Shown piece after piece: positions 25,417-35,991 of a DNA stretch of 64,000 bases. Location of the stretch: assembly GCA_002483145.1 (NCBI GenBank), contig DLHJ01000016.1:389554-453553 (forward strand), written 5' to 3'. The position numbers and the translations under genes are program-made. Under the pieces are notes generated by a model. The model saw nothing but the letters and a program-made list of their open reading frames with translations. It searched no databases and was not told where the DNA came from. This DNA is from Cellvibrio sp. UBA7671 (lineage in GTDB: Bacteria; Pseudomonadota; Gammaproteobacteria; Pseudomonadales; Cellvibrionaceae). Numbering within the stretch: the stretch's first letter is position 1; every line of letters begins with the position of its first letter.

Positions 25417-28386
25417 TCAGGCATCCATGAATGAATCGAGGTGGCGCGGCAGGGTGATGACAAATCGTGCGCCGCGATTGTGAACTGTATCGGCAGGGCT
25501 AATGATATCCATATGGCCGCTATGGTCTTCGATAATGCTGTACACCATGGCCAAGCCCAAACCTGTGCCTTCACCGGGTTCTTTTGTGGTAAAGAAAGGT
25601 TCGAGAATCCGTTCAATCAGTTCGGGAGGGATACCATGCCCCTCATCGGTAACAGAAACTGTTACCGAATCCTCATCTTCGTTACTTTCAAGCATAACAC
25701 GCCCTTGCTCTGGGCTGGCATCCCGCGCGTTAGATAAAAGATTTATAAAAACCTGAATTATGCGTTGCGCATCGCCAGCGACAATCGCCGTTTTGGGGAT
25801 GTCGTTGCAGAAGAGCACTTGGGTTTTCTCTTTCTGCAATGACAAAAGATGGATGGCTTCGTTCGCGCAGTCACGAATCGACACTGCCTCAAACTCGGTT
25901 TTACTGGCGTGGCCGGCGTGGGAGAAGCTCACCAGCGATTGCACGATACGGCCGACGCGGTCGGTCTGGCTGAGGATCTGTTCTGCGGTTTCCAATACTT
26001 CAGCGGGGTCGGTGGAGTCGTATTTCAGGTTTTGCGCCAAACAGGCAATGCCGGTAATCGGGTTACCTATCTCGTGTGCGACACCGGCTGCCAAGCGGCC
26101 AACCGATGCCAAGCGCTCGGAGTGCACCAGCTCCTGCTCCAGCAGCTGGGTTTCGGTCACATCTTCCAGCAGCATGACCTGATCGTAAACGCCGGCGGTA
26201 ATCGGGCCTTCGATATTAGCTTTATGCAGGCTGATCCAGTGCGGGCGCTTGTTCAGCTCGATTTCGCGGCGATAAAAATGCGGTTCTTTGCTCTGGCTGA
26301 AATCGATCAACAGGCTGCACCAGGGCTCGGGAATATCTTCAAGATAGGATCCCGTCACATCCTCGCCCGGCGTTTGGGTGAGTTCTGACATGGCGCGGTT
26401 CCACATGAGCACCTCCATATCGCGCCCCAGGGAACAGACCGCCATGGGCAGTTCTTCCAGTGTTTTACGATGATAGAGGCGCAGGGTATTCAGCTCCGCC
26501 GCCATACCGGTCAAATGGTTGCGATATTCAGCGAGGCGGTTTTCGATCAGGTTGATGTCGACGGTGGTCTGGGTTTCTACAGTCGAGTGGGGAATGCATT
26601 TATCCATAATCTCGCTGGCGACATGGATACCCATCAGGCTCGATAAATTGCCTTCGATCTGGTCGCGCAACCGGCGCAGGGCGTAGGGGCGGCGCTCATC
26701 GATGCTCAGGTTCAACTCTTTCAGGGCAATATCCACCTCGCGGCTGGCGGTTACTTTACCGAGTGGCTTGGCGAGGCGATGTTTGAATTCCGAGGCTGAA
26801 TGCACATCCAACGCTTGACGCACCGGGTGGCTGATTTCATCGGCGGCGCAGAGATCGGCGCTGTATTGCTCGTCTTCCGTCTGGCGGGTGAGCATGGAGA
26901 TGATCACGAAACAGAAGGTGTTCAGCCCGAGCGAGATAAGTGTTACTTCGCTCCAGTATTCGATGCCAATGGGAACTGACCAACTGAGCAGCGGCAATTG
27001 GATAAATTCCAACCCCGTCAGTATCGGCAACAATAACCCCAGTGCCCAGATGCTGGTGCCGACGATCAAGCCAGCAATAATCCCGCGTTTGTTGCCCTTG
27101 CTCCAGAACACGATCGCGAAGGTGCCTGGCAGGAATTGCAGGGTTTCGATAAAGGCGGTCATCGCCAAATCGGCAAGGCTGAGGCGGTTGTCCAATATCC
27201 AGTAAAGGATGTAGCCACCAAAGAAGATCGCTGCGATCAAAATCCGGCGCAGCCAGATCAGTTGGCTATACAGATCGGAGCGGGTGCGCAGCTTCAGGCT
27301 GGGTAATAGCCAGTGGTTCATCACCATGGTGGAGAGCGCGAGTGAAATAACCACCATGGCGCCGGTCGCCGCGGAGAGGCCGCCGATAAAAGCCAGTAGG
27401 GTCAGGCCGGGCGAGTCAAACAGAATCGGTATGCCCAGGGTGTAATACTGTGGCGGTAGTGGTACCGAGAGTTCAGTGCCCGCCCAAAGGATCGGGAAAA
27501 TCGGCAGCGCCATCAGCAATAAAAACAGCGGGAAGGCCCAGGTCACTGTATGCGAGTTGCGCATCAGCGGGTTTTCCGCCAAGCCCAAGTGGAAAATGTG
27601 CGGCATGGTCACCGCCGTAGCGACAAACACCAGCAACAGCGTATGTGCCGAATCCGTGTGGATGGGGGTGTGCAGCAAGGCGAGGTTTTCAGGGTGGTCG
27701 AGCAGCCATTGGTCGAGCCCTTCCAATCCATCAAACACCCCGAATACTGCCACTAAACCTACTGCGCAGAGGGCGCAAACTTTGAGTAGCGATTCAAATG
27801 CCATGGCGGTAATCAGGCCGCGATGCTGTTCGCGATTGGCGCCGAATGAAATGGTGAAGAAGGCTAGAATTGCGCAGTAGCAGAGCGCCATTATGTCTTT
27901 GAAGGTGAGGCCGGTACCGGCGAGCGGTAGCGATGGATTGCCACTTACTGTGAGGATATGCATGGTGTCGGCGATCGCCTGAATCTGCAGCGCCATCAAC
28001 GGCAGAATCCCGCACAGCATACAGAGAGTGGTGAGCGCGCCCACGCTGTGGCTGTGGTAGCGGAATACCAGCAAATCGGCGAGCGAATGCACTTGATGGC
28101 GGCGCGCCAATTCCGCCAGCGGCGCCAGCGCTACCGGTGCAAACAGAAAGAGGGCACCTGTCCCCAAATAGTAGGCGAGCGCGCCATAGCCGTACTGGAA
28201 GGCGAGGTCGATCACGCCGTAAAACGCCCAAGCGCTGGCAAAAATGCCTAGCGACAAAATATAGGTAATCGGGTGCGAGGTCACTGCCTCGGGAATCCAG
28301 CCGCGCTCGGTGATCCAGGCGATGCCGAACAGCAGCAGTAAATAGCTGATGCCGATGAGTGCTACCTGGCTGAGATCAAAAGTCAT
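25417..28386 (-). CDS. cbrA: CbrA, SLC5-transporter/histidine-kinase sensor
   Basis: A 989-residue membrane kinase. Residues ~1-500 form a sodium/solute-symporter (SLC5) domain of about 13 helices; a linker/STAC-like region, a PAS domain (EELPMAVCSLGRDMEVLMWNRAM) and HisKA/HATPase domains follow. H771 sits in AAGVAHEIGNPITGIA, with NLLSNARDA, DEGHGI, FFTTKEPG and GTGLGLAMVY. In Pseudomonas CbrA (similar length) it links carbon/histidine status to CbrB. The start is an ATG just after the small cbrX-like gene. Confidence 0.95.
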   Translation of the reverse strand: MTFDLSQVALIGISYLLLLFGIAWITERGWIPEAVTSHPITYILSLGIFASAWAFYGVIDLAFQYGYGALAYYLGTGALFLFAPVALAPLAELARRHQVHSLADLLVFRYHSHSVGALTTLCMLCGILPLMALQIQAIADTMHILTVSGNPSLPLAGTGLTFKDIMALCYCAILAFFTISFGANREQHRGLITAMAFESLLKVCALCAVGLVAVFGVFDGLEGLDQWLLDHPENLALLHTPIHTDSAHTLLLVFVATAVTMPHIFHLGLAENPLMRNSHTVTWAFPLFLLLMALPIFPILWAGTELSVPLPPQYYTLGIPILFDSPGLTLLAFIGGLSAATGAMVVISLALSTMVMNHWLLPSLKLRTRSDLYSQLIWLRRILIAAIFFGGYILYWILDNRLSLADLAMTAFIETLQFLPGTFAIVFWSKGNKRGIIAGLIVGTSIWALGLLLPILTGLEFIQLPLLSWSVPIGIEYWSEVTLISLGLNTFCFVIISMLTRQTEDEQYSADLCAADEISHPVRQALDVHSASEFKHRLAKPLGKVTASREVDIALKELNLSIDERRPYALRRLRDQIEGNLSSLMGIHVASEIMDKCIPHSTVETQTTVDINLIENRLAEYRNHLTGMAAELNTLRLYHRKTLEELPMAVCSLGRDMEVLMWNRAMSELTQTPGEDVTGSYLEDIPEPWCSLLIDFSQSKEPHFYRREIELNKRPHWISLHKANIEGPITAGVYDQVMLLEDVTETQLLEQELVHSERLASVGRLAAGVAHEIGNPITGIACLAQNLKYDSTDPAEVLETAEQILSQTDRVGRIVQSLVSFSHAGHASKTEFEAVSIRDCANEAIHLLSLQKEKTQVLFCNDIPKTAIVAGDAQRIIQVFINLLSNARDASPEQGRVMLESNEDEDSVTVSVTDEGHGIPPELIERILEPFFTTKEPGEGTGLGLAMVYSIIEDHSGHMDIISPADTVHNRGARFVITLPRHLDSFMDA

Positions 28387-28442
28387 GTTGTTTTATTTCT
28401 TATCAGTCTTGTGGGAGAGGCCGGCTTTCTTTATTAAATGTG

Positions 28443-28625
28443 TCAATCAAACTCGTGGTAATTCTTACGGCGTATCTGCATCACAAAGGCAATCACAATC
28501 ACGGCCACCCACACCAAATAAGGGCGGTACCAAGCGCCTTCAGGATTGATAATCCAGTTAAACAGGCTGGGCGAAAAGATATAAGCCACCAGCAGCAGCA
28601 AAATAACCAGGCGTTGATTGTTCAT
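28443..28625 (-). CDS. cbrX: CbrX-like small membrane protein
   Basis: A 60-residue protein with two membrane helices (RLVILLLLVAYIF and LVWVAVIVIAFVMQI) and a basic end RRKNYHEFD. It lies 56 bp upstream of cbrA, where Pseudomonas has the small gene cbrX that is expressed with cbrA. Its short helical-hairpin form resembles small subunits seen next to SLC5 transporters. Symbol given by position and size, not by a database match. Confidence 0.72.
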   Translation of the reverse strand: MNNQRLVILLLLVAYIFSPSLFNWIINPEGAWYRPYLVWVAVIVIAFVMQIRRKNYHEFD

Positions 28626-28667
28626 AATTCGTGTTCCCTTGCGCGAGGCGCGGCGGGTTGAGGGTTC

Positions 28668-29654
28668 TTATTCTTCTTGGTACAGATGACTCAAGCCTTG
28701 TACAGCCTGACGCTGCCAATTATGCAAAGCCCAGTCCAAACATTCGGAGGTGGAAGCATCCGCCAAATCGGCGGGGGGATTTTGCCCTAAAAACTCTAGC
28801 CCACGCCACAGATTCTTGCTGGCGAGTTTGCCATCAATTGCTTTGGCATGGTTTTGTTTACTGAGTTTCTGGCCGTTGGGCTGAATTGCCAGCGGTACGT
28901 GGCCGAACTGCGGCAGCGGCGCTCCCAGCAAATCAAAGAAGAATAGCTGCCGGCCCGTTACTTCAAGTAAATCGCTGCCGCGAATAATATGGGTGATCCC
29001 TTGGGCGATATCGTCTACCACCACCGCTAGTTGGTAAGCGTAGAAGCCATCGCGCCGTTTCAGTATCTGATCACCTGCCTGGGTACGCAGGTTTTGTACT
29101 TGAGTACCTTGGATCAAATCATCGAATTGGATAATTTCAGCGGTAGGGCGATCTGGCAGATCGTAGAGCTTCAGGCGCAGCGAGCAAATCTGGTGGTGTG
29201 AATCGACTAGGCGGTTGCGGCAGCGCCCATCATAAATGCCGCCCATTGCCGTTAAGTCCTGCCGCGAACAGGTGCAGTAATAGGCGAACTTGGCTTGTAA
29301 GAGGGCATCAAGGCAGGCTTCATATGCTTGGCTGCGTTGGCTTTGGTAGACGATCTCTCCGTCCCAATGCAGCCCGTGGTCATCCAGCGTCTTCAGTATT
29401 GTGCTGGCGGCACCGGGTTGTTCGCGCGGCGGGTCGAGGTCTTCAATGCGCACCAACCAGCGACCGCGATTGGCTTTGGCATCCAGATAACTGGCGAGTG
29501 CACTGACCAATGAACCAAAATGCAAGGGTCCTGAGGGTGAGGGTGCGAAGCGGCCGATATAGCCTGAGCCTTCAGTGCCGGGCGATGGGGAATCGGGTAG
29601 CCGATAGGGGGTAAGTGTGGGAGGTGTTGCTGACATGATGAAAGAGGCGAGCAC
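28668..29654 (-). CDS. gluQ: Glutamyl-Q tRNA(Asp) synthetase
   Basis: A ~325-residue truncated glutamyl-tRNA synthetase that charges the queuosine base of tRNA(Asp) with glutamate. The class I signatures are YIGRFAPSPSGPLHFGSLVSALASYLDA and the KMSKS-like KLSKQNHAK; the anticodon-binding domain is missing as in the family. A zinc site fits CTC-SRQ...CR. A GTG start at 29654 has AGGCGG upstream; the ATG at 29636 is the alternative. dksA is 23 bp upstream, the usual neighbour. Confidence 0.94.
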   Translation of the reverse strand: MLASFIMSATPPTLTPYRLPDSPSPGTEGSGYIGRFAPSPSGPLHFGSLVSALASYLDAKANRGRWLVRIEDLDPPREQPGAASTILKTLDDHGLHWDGEIVYQSQRSQAYEACLDALLQAKFAYYCTCSRQDLTAMGGIYDGRCRNRLVDSHHQICSLRLKLYDLPDRPTAEIIQFDDLIQGTQVQNLRTQAGDQILKRRDGFYAYQLAVVVDDIAQGITHIIRGSDLLEVTGRQLFFFDLLGAPLPQFGHVPLAIQPNGQKLSKQNHAKAIDGKLASKNLWRGLEFLGQNPPADLADASTSECLDWALHNWQRQAVQGLSHLYQEE

Positions 29655-29677
29655 TGCCCGCCTCGATCAAACCGGCA

Positions 29678-30121
29678 TTAGCCGCCGATTTGTTTTTCTT
29701 TGATTTCTGCGAGGGTTTTGCAATCCACGCAGAGAGTGGCAGTCGGGCGCGCTTCAAGGCGACGGATACCGATTTCTACACCGCAGGCATCGCAGTAGCC
29801 GTAATCATTGTTTTCGATCAGCTCCAAGGTGCTGTCGATTTTCTTGATCAGTTTACGCTCGCGGTCACGGGTGCGCAGTTCGAGGCTGAATTCCTCTTCC
29901 TGGCTGGCGCGGTCGGCGGGGTCGGGAAAGTTAGCCGCTTCGTCTTTCATATGGGTTACGGTGCGGTCTACTTCTTCCATTAACTCTGAGCGCCAGTTAA
30001 GCAGCAATTGTCTAAAGTGCAGCTTCTGGCCTTCGCTCATGTACTCTTCGCCTTTTTTCTCCACATAAGGAGTGAAAGGGCGCAGTGCAAAGGTTTCAGT
30101 AGAGGGTGATTTTTTCGCCAT
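29678..30121 (-). CDS. dksA: RNA polymerase-binding transcription factor DksA
   Basis: A 147-residue regulator that enters the RNA polymerase secondary channel and acts with ppGpp at rRNA and amino-acid promoters. It has the coiled-coil tip DPADRASQEEEF and the zinc finger CDACG...TLCVDCKT. ATG 30121 gives the usual N terminus; upstream codons in the same frame to 30211 lack homology features. Confidence 0.97.
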   Translation of the reverse strand: MAKKSPSTETFALRPFTPYVEKKGEEYMSEGQKLHFRQLLLNWRSELMEEVDRTVTHMKDEAANFPDPADRASQEEEFSLELRTRDRERKLIKKIDSTLELIENNDYGYCDACGVEIGIRRLEARPTATLCVDCKTLAEIKEKQIGG

Positions 30122-30373
30122 AGTAGCGCCTCGCAAGACTTCCTGGATCGGCAATAATCTGCACCAGCAGGTGGGCAGAATTAGAAGGGGGAGCAAGCTA
30201 TCAGATAACAAATGCGAGTGCTAGCGTTTTTTCGCGCGCCTGTCAGCTGATGGGCTCGATCCGGTTAAACAGCTATCCAAACCCATTCCAAACAAAAACT
30301 ATAGCCCCAATTTGGCGCGTTTGTGCTTCAATTTACCATCCATTCGTCTTCTATAAATGTGCGCTTGCCAACT

Positions 30374-31102
30374 ATGCCCCAGTTTTATCCTGCCCTTTTG
30401 CTCAAACGCTACAAGCGCTTTTTGGCGGATATCCGCCTGCCTGATGGTACCGAATTGACCATCCATTGCCCTAATACTGGCTCGATGAAAAATTGTGTGC
30501 TGCCGGAAAGTCCCTGCTGGTACTCCGTGAGCGATAACAAAACCCGCAAATATCCGCAGACCTTGGAGGTGGTAAGTACGCCGGGCGGTCATCTTGCGGG
30601 GATTAATACCGCGCGCACCAATGAACTAGTTGAGCAGGCATTGCGCGAGCATGTGATTGTGGAATTGCGTGGCTATCAAACCCTGCGCCGCGAAGTCGTT
30701 TATGGCAGTGAAAAATCGCGCATCGACTTTTTATTAAATGATAAAGAGTTGTTAAGCGAGCACAGTGATGATGCGCGTTTGTGTTACCTGGAAGTAAAAA
30801 ATGTGACGCTGATGGAAGCCGAAGGCGAAGGTTATTTTCCTGACGCCGTGAGTGATCGCGGCAGTAAACATCTGCGTGAATTGATGGCGATGGTGGAGCA
30901 GGGGCACAGGGCAGTTTTATTATTTTGTGTGCAACATACCGGGATTCAATTGGTGCGCGCCGCCGCGCATATAGATCCTGTTTATGCGGCAACATTGCAT
31001 GCGGCGTGCTCGGCCGGTGTACAAGTTATCGCCTATGCCGCACGCATCCAACCTGAGCAAAATATTATTAAATTGGATCGCTGTTTGCCGGTGCTGAATT
31101 AA
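30374..31102 (+). CDS. sfsA: SfsA-family protein (sugar fermentation stimulation)
   Basis: A 242-residue protein of the SfsA family, nuclease-like fold with nucleic-acid binding reported. Signatures: RYKRFLADIRLPDG, HCPNTGSM, YLEVKNVTL and FPDAVSDRGSKHL. ATG 30374 matches the family N terminus (MPQFYPALLLKRYKRFL). Its end overlaps the convergent transporter gene by 35 bp. In several gammaproteobacteria sfsA is beside dksA, as here. Confidence 0.94.
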   Translation: MPQFYPALLLKRYKRFLADIRLPDGTELTIHCPNTGSMKNCVLPESPCWYSVSDNKTRKYPQTLEVVSTPGGHLAGINTARTNELVEQALREHVIVELRGYQTLRREVVYGSEKSRIDFLLNDKELLSEHSDDARLCYLEVKNVTLMEAEGEGYFPDAVSDRGSKHLRELMAMVEQGHRAVLLFCVQHTGIQLVRAAAHIDPVYAATLHAACSAGVQVIAYAARIQPEQNIIKLDRCLPVLN

Positions 31103-32009
31103 TTTTTTTTGCGCTGCTGAAATTCACCACAGCCACCGCACCTAAAATTAAAACCGTCGCGCTGTATTCCGGCCAGCCGGGTTGTTCGCCTAATAATAAA
31201 ATGCCGGAAATAACGCCAATCAGCGGTGTAATCAGCGACGAGAGCGATGACACACTCACCGGCACCAGCGTCACCAACCGTACCCAGGCCCAGTAGCAAA
31301 ACATAAATGCAAAAAACACGTTATAGACCACACCCCAGAGCGCGAGTGTGGAGGGCATTTTCTGCAGTGCGCCATCAACAAAAAATGCCGCGATAATAAT
31401 CGGCACACTGGCGAGCAATAATAACCAGCCGGTGAGAGCCACCGTATTGAGCGGCACCTCCCATCGTTTCATCAACACAGTGCCTGCGGCCCAACACCAA
31501 GCGGCAGCGACCATCAGCACCGCCCCCACGATTAATTGCGTGCTCATAGGCGCGCTGAACCAATTCATTAATGCTTCGCTCATCAATGCAAATACGCCGG
31601 CAATTCCCAATAACAATGCGATGCCGATACGCAGGGTAAATTTGTCGTGCAGCACCCACACGGATAAAAGTACTGTCCAGATCGGCATGGTGTAGCCCAA
31701 GAGTGCAGAGCGCCCGGCGGGTAACATACTCAAACCGTAAGTGGCCATCACATTCCAGGCGACTATGTTGAGCAGACAAATCCACAACACTTTTTTCCAG
31801 TAACCGTTGGGAATACTGAGTGTTAATCCCGACGCGCGCGCCAACCCCAGAATCCCCAGTCCACCAAAAAACAAACAAAATCCGCGAAAGGTCAACGGTG
31901 GAATTTCGCCGATAATAAATTTCATAATCGGCCAGTTAAAACCCCAGCCAATGGCGAGTCCAATTAATAGCAAAATACCTTCGACAGAAAGGCGTTGTGA
32001 ATTCGGCAT
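31068..32009 (-). CDS. EamA-family (DMT) transporter
   Basis: A 313-residue inner-membrane protein with ten predicted helices in two EamA repeats; typical stretches are WGFNWPIMKFIIGEIPPLTFRGF, AGRSALLGYTMPIWTVLLS and SSLSSLITPLIGVISGILLLGEQ. Such proteins export or import small metabolites; the substrate cannot be told. It ends by overlapping sfsA tail to tail. Confidence 0.9.
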   Translation of the reverse strand: MPNSQRLSVEGILLLIGLAIGWGFNWPIMKFIIGEIPPLTFRGFCLFFGGLGILGLARASGLTLSIPNGYWKKVLWICLLNIVAWNVMATYGLSMLPAGRSALLGYTMPIWTVLLSVWVLHDKFTLRIGIALLLGIAGVFALMSEALMNWFSAPMSTQLIVGAVLMVAAAWCWAAGTVLMKRWEVPLNTVALTGWLLLLASVPIIIAAFFVDGALQKMPSTLALWGVVYNVFFAFMFCYWAWVRLVTLVPVSVSSLSSLITPLIGVISGILLLGEQPGWPEYSATVLILGAVAVVNFSSAKKINSAPANSDPI

Positions 32010-32080
32010 AAAAGAAAATCAACAGAAAGAAAATGAATAATGAGCTGGATTGCGCGCAATCCAGCCTCACGAAGCATGCG

Positions 32081-32626
32081 TTATTGTGCAGTGGTTTGCG
32101 GTGGAAATGGCGTTAAGAGTTTGCTGACAGTTTCGCGCAATTTTTGTTCGGCTTTGAGCGAGAAATTAATCAGTGGAATGCCCTCAGCATTGCCGCGCCA
32201 GATAAGCGTGTTGCTGCTGGTTTGGGTGATATCGATCACGATTACGCCTTCCTGCTTGCCTTTGCCCAGCGTTTGGCCGGTTCCCAAACCGATACTGCCA
32301 TGGTTGCCAACGGGCAGGCCAATACCTATCCCGATACTGGTGTTGCCGCCCGTGCTCACGCGCGAAAATACCTGCATATCAATTAATAAGTCGGCGCTAG
32401 TGTCTGCGAGTACAAATCCTTGTGCGCGCAACTGTTCATCGACAAGGTTTTGCAGGAAGGTTTTATCGATTCCGCCTACATCAACTGTGATAGCGCGCCA
32501 GTTGTAGGTTTTTAGGCCGCTGAAGTCAGTGCCGGTTTTATAGTCGTCGGCATATTTGATGTTGGCACAGGCGCTGAGCAGTAGTAGCAAGCCTGACATC
32601 AAACCGATGGAAACTAAGTGGCGCAT
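32081..32626 (-). CDS. DUF4136 lipoprotein
   Basis: A 181-residue lipoprotein with lipobox LLLSACANI (Cys20) and a DUF4136 body: YADDYKTGTDFSGLKTYNWR, LVDEQLRAQGFVLADTSADLLI and a Gly-rich segment SIGIGIGLPVGNHGSIGLG. Such proteins are outer-membrane associated and of unknown role. Confidence 0.88.
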   Translation of the reverse strand: MRHLVSIGLMSGLLLLLSACANIKYADDYKTGTDFSGLKTYNWRAITVDVGGIDKTFLQNLVDEQLRAQGFVLADTSADLLIDMQVFSRVSTGGNTSIGIGIGLPVGNHGSIGLGTGQTLGKGKQEGVIVIDITQTSSNTLIWRGNAEGIPLINFSLKAEQKLRETVSKLLTPFPPQTTAQ

Positions 32627-32780
32627 AGCCTTGTCCTCATGAGAAGAAAAATAGGTGGTGTGCGAGTATAGCCTAGCCTCTGCCTACGCATGGGCACAGA
32701 GTTTGCAAACACTGTGTAATTAACGCAGACTTGCGCCCGCTCAATCATGCCAGCCAATTGTTTACGATCAGGGAGTTATT

Positions 32781-33599
32781 GTGGATTTACTGCTGATTTT
32801 TAAAGCCATCATCATGGGGATTGTTGAAGGCGTCACAGAATTTTTACCGATTTCCAGCACCGGGCATTTAATTGTCGTTGGCGATTTAATTAATTTTCAT
32901 AACGACGGCCGCGTGTTTGAAATTGCCATCCAGTTGGGGGCTATTTTGGCAGTGGTGGTCGAGTATCGGCGCAAATTTACGCAGGTGGCCTGCGGTATGT
33001 TTAGCGATCCACAGGCGCAGCGTTTTATCCTCAATCTGTTAATTGCATTTCTGCCCGCTGCGGTAGTGGGCGTGATGTTTATCTCGTTGATCAAAACCTA
33101 TTTGTTCAATGCCCTGAGTGTGGCGACTATGTTGATCCTCGGCGGCTTGGTGATCTTGTGGGCGGAGCGGCGCAAGCACGAGGTCCGCGTCACGGATGTG
33201 GATCAAATGAGCTGGAAGGATGCGTTAAAAGTGGGCTTGTTCCAGGTGCTGTCGATGATTCCTGGCACCTCGCGCTCGGGCGCGACCATTATCGGTGGTT
33301 TATTTATTGGGTTGGATCGCAAAGTCGCAGCAGAGTTTTCATTTTTTCTCGCGGTACCAACCATGGTTGCGGCGACCTTTTACGATATCTACAAACATCG
33401 CGATATGCTTGAAATGGGCGACTTCCCGATGTTTGCGGCCGGATTTATCACCGCTTTTGTCAGCGCCTGGATTGCAGTGCGCACCCTGGTGCGCTACGTA
33501 GCCAATCACAGCTATGAAATTTTTGCCTGGTACCGAATTGCATTCGGGTTGTTTATTTTGATCAGCGCTTACACCGGTTGGGTGAGTTGGACGATATAA
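32781..33599 (+). CDS. uppP: Undecaprenyl-diphosphatase (UppP/BacA)
   Basis: A 272-residue inner-membrane phosphatase that recycles undecaprenyl-PP carrier lipid for peptidoglycan synthesis and gives bacitracin tolerance. The motif [18 protein letters not shown] and the [13 protein letters not shown] motif form the active site. The GTG start has AGGGAG 5 nt upstream. Confidence 0.96.
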   Translation: MDLLLIFKAIIMGIVEGVTEFLPISSTGHLIVVGDLINFHNDGRVFEIAIQLGAILAVVVEYRRKFTQVACGMFSDPQAQRFILNLLIAFLPAAVVGVMFISLIKTYLFNALSVATMLILGGLVILWAERRKHEVRVTDVDQMSWKDALKVGLFQVLSMIPGTSRSGATIIGGLFIGLDRKVAAEFSFFLAVPTMVAATFYDIYKHRDMLEMGDFPMFAAGFITAFVSAWIAVRTLVRYVANHSYEIFAWYRIAFGLFILISAYTGWVSWTI

Positions 33600-33639
33600 G
33601 GTTTCCTTTGCCGCCGCTTTGATTTGGCGTGCGGCAATA

Positions 33640-34020
33640 TCAATGGATAAATTTCACTACGCTGGTATCTTTTTCACGACTTTTACCCGCGGTGTGTAAA
33701 TCTTCCAAATATTCCCGCCACATTTTCTCCTGATTTTTGCCCAACTCGTAAAAATAATCCCAAGTATAAATTCCGCTGTCATGACCGTCATCAAACACCA
33801 GCTTGAGTGCGTAGTTGCCTGCGCGCTCAATTTTATTGATGGCGACATCCTTTTTGCCAAATTGCAGTACTGCTTGCCCCGGGCCGTGGCCTTTCACTTC
33901 AGCACTGGGTGAATGCACGCGCAAAAATTCGGCGGGCAATAAAAATTGCTCGCCGTCAAAATGCAGCTCAAGCTGTTGCGATTGTTTGTGTAGCTGAATC
34001 TTGGTGGGTATTTTGTTCAT
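33640..34020 (-). CDS. DUF971 protein (gamma-butyrobetaine hydroxylase-like N domain)
   Basis: A 126-residue protein with the DUF971 pattern: LELHFDGEQFLLPAEFLRVHSPSAEV, NYALKLVFDDGHDSGIYTWDYFYEL. It is found downstream of hslVU in many gammaproteobacteria, as here (15 bp gap). Proposed links are to iron-sulphur or carnitine-like enzymes; function unproven. Confidence 0.9.
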   Translation of the reverse strand: MNKIPTKIQLHKQSQQLELHFDGEQFLLPAEFLRVHSPSAEVKGHGPGQAVLQFGKKDVAINKIERAGNYALKLVFDDGHDSGIYTWDYFYELGKNQEKMWREYLEDLHTAGKSREKDTSVVKFIH

Positions 34021-34035
34021 TGCGAGTGCACTTAA

Positions 34036-35358
34036 TTACAAAATAAAACGGCTTAAATCTTCATTCTTGGCCAGCTCACCCACATGGGCTTCAACATAAG
34101 CGGAATTGATCTCCACCTGGGTTTTGCCATTACCCGCTTCAAATGAAACATCTTCCAATAACCGCTCCAGAATGGTGTGTAAACGGCGTGCGCCGATATT
34201 TTCGGTGCGTTCATTCACTTCATATGCTGTTTCGGCAATGCGGCGAATACCATCTTTGGTAAAGGTGATGTTGATACCCTCGGTTTTCAGTAACGCTTCT
34301 TGCTGTTCGGTAAGCGATGCTGTGGGTTCGGTGAGGATGCGTTCAAAATCATCCGGTGTTAACGCACTCAGCTCAACACGGATTGGCAGACGCCCCTGCA
34401 ATTCCGGAATTAAATCCGAGGGTTTGCTCAGGTGAAATGCACCTGAGGTGATAAATAAAATATGGTCAGTTTTGATGGTGCCATGTTTGGTGGTTACGGT
34501 GCAGCCTTCGATTAATGGCAGCAAATCGCGCTGTACACCTTCGCGCGATACATCGGCGCCACTCACATTGCCACGGCGTGCGACCTTGTCGATTTCATCG
34601 ATAAACACAATTCCGTTTTGCTCGGCGGCTTCAATCGCCTGTGCTTTGATATCGTCATCGCTCACCAGTTTTGCGGCTTCTTCGTCTTGCAATTGTTTAA
34701 AGGCTTTTTTGACGGTGAGTTTCGCTTTTTTGGTTTTGTCGCGCCCGAGCGATGAAAACATGCTTTGCAATTGATTGGTCATGTCTTCCATGCCCGGTGG
34801 CGCCATTATTTCTACACCCACACTGGCCGCGGCAATATCAATTTCAATTTCTTTATCGTCCAGTTCACCTTCGCGCAATTTTTTGCGGAATATCTGACGC
34901 GTGCCGGATTCGTGTTTGGTTTCTTCAGCCGAGAGATTGCGTGCAGGCGGTAAAAGTGCATCGAGGATGCGCTCTTCGGCAGCTTCGGCGGCGCGATGTT
35001 GTACCGCTTTTGTCGCCTGTTCGCGGCGCATTTTAATGGCTACATCAACGAGATCGCGGATAATGGATTCTACATCGCGGCCGACATAGCCGACTTCGGT
35101 AAATTTGGTCGCTTCCACTTTGATAAAAGGCGCGTTGGCGAGTTTTGCCAAGCGGCGTGCGATTTCCGTTTTGCCCACGCCGGTTGGGCCGATCATCAAA
35201 ATATTTTTTGGTGTAATTTCATTGCGCATATCGAGGGGAACTTGCATGCGACGCCAGCGATTGCGCAGTGCAATTGCAACCGCGCGTTTGGCGTTGGCTT
35301 GGCCGACGATATGTTTATCTAATTCGTGCACGATTTCGCGCGGAGTCATGGAGGACAT
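34036..35358 (-). CDS. hslU: ATP-dependent protease ATPase subunit HslU
   Basis: A 440-residue AAA+ unfoldase that forms HslUV with the HslV peptidase and degrades heat-damaged and regulatory proteins. Walker [23 protein letters not shown], Walker [10 protein letters not shown], the pore motif GYVGRDVES and the C-terminal ENLSRFIL-like tail EDLSRFIL are present. It is 22 bp after hslV. Confidence 0.98.
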   Translation of the reverse strand: MSSMTPREIVHELDKHIVGQANAKRAVAIALRNRWRRMQVPLDMRNEITPKNILMIGPTGVGKTEIARRLAKLANAPFIKVEATKFTEVGYVGRDVESIIRDLVDVAIKMRREQATKAVQHRAAEAAEERILDALLPPARNLSAEETKHESGTRQIFRKKLREGELDDKEIEIDIAAASVGVEIMAPPGMEDMTNQLQSMFSSLGRDKTKKAKLTVKKAFKQLQDEEAAKLVSDDDIKAQAIEAAEQNGIVFIDEIDKVARRGNVSGADVSREGVQRDLLPLIEGCTVTTKHGTIKTDHILFITSGAFHLSKPSDLIPELQGRLPIRVELSALTPDDFERILTEPTASLTEQQEALLKTEGINITFTKDGIRRIAETAYEVNERTENIGARRLHTILERLLEDVSFEAGNGKTQVEINSAYVEAHVGELAKNEDLSRFIL

Positions 35359-35380
35359 AAAAAACTCTTAAGAGATGGAA

Positions 35381-35905
35381 TTAATATTCGAGTGTTTCAA
35401 TGGTGTGTGTCTGGTTGGTAAAGACACAAATATCGCCCGCAATTTTCAGGCCTTTTTCGACAATGCTGCGCGCATCCAACTGGGTGTTTTCCATTAATGC
35501 ACGCGCGGCGGCTTGCGCGTAATTGCCGCCCGAACCTATCGCGATTAAATCGTCTTCCGGTTGGATCACATCGCCGTTGCCGGTGATGATCAGCGAGGCT
35601 TCTTTATCGGCAACCGCAAGTAAAGCTTCCAAGCGGCGCAGGCTGCGATCGGTTCGCCATTCTTTGGCGAGCTCGACAGCGGCGCGGGTGAGTTGACCAT
35701 TGTGTGCTTCGAGTTTGGCTTCAAAGCGTTCGAAGAGGGTGAATGCATCGGCGGTGCCGCCAGCAAATCCGGCGATCACCTGATTTTTGTAGAGACGGCG
35801 CACTTTGCGCGCATTGCCTTTCATTACGGTATTGCCAAGGGAAACCTGGCCGTCGCCGCCGATAACGACTTGCCCATCGCGGCGCACAGAGAGAATTGTT
35901 GTCAC
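35381..35905 (-). CDS. hslV: ATP-dependent protease peptidase subunit HslV
   Basis: A 174-residue proteasome-like threonine peptidase. The GTG start gives MTTILSVRR, so Thr2 becomes the N-terminal nucleophile; [23 protein letters not shown] and the GSGG loop follow. It forms an operon with hslU and probably the DUF971 gene. Confidence 0.98.
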   Translation of the reverse strand: MTTILSVRRDGQVVIGGDGQVSLGNTVMKGNARKVRRLYKNQVIAGFAGGTADAFTLFERFEAKLEAHNGQLTRAAVELAKEWRTDRSLRRLEALLAVADKEASLIITGNGDVIQPEDDLIAIGSGGNYAQAAARALMENTQLDARSIVEKGLKIAGDICVFTNQTHTIETLEY

Positions 35906-35991
35906 TGGACTTCCTTCTTAATTTACATCAGAGAAGCCAGAAAAATGGGGGCGTGCCCGCCTTTTTCAAGGCGTGCACCTGGATGTAGGGA

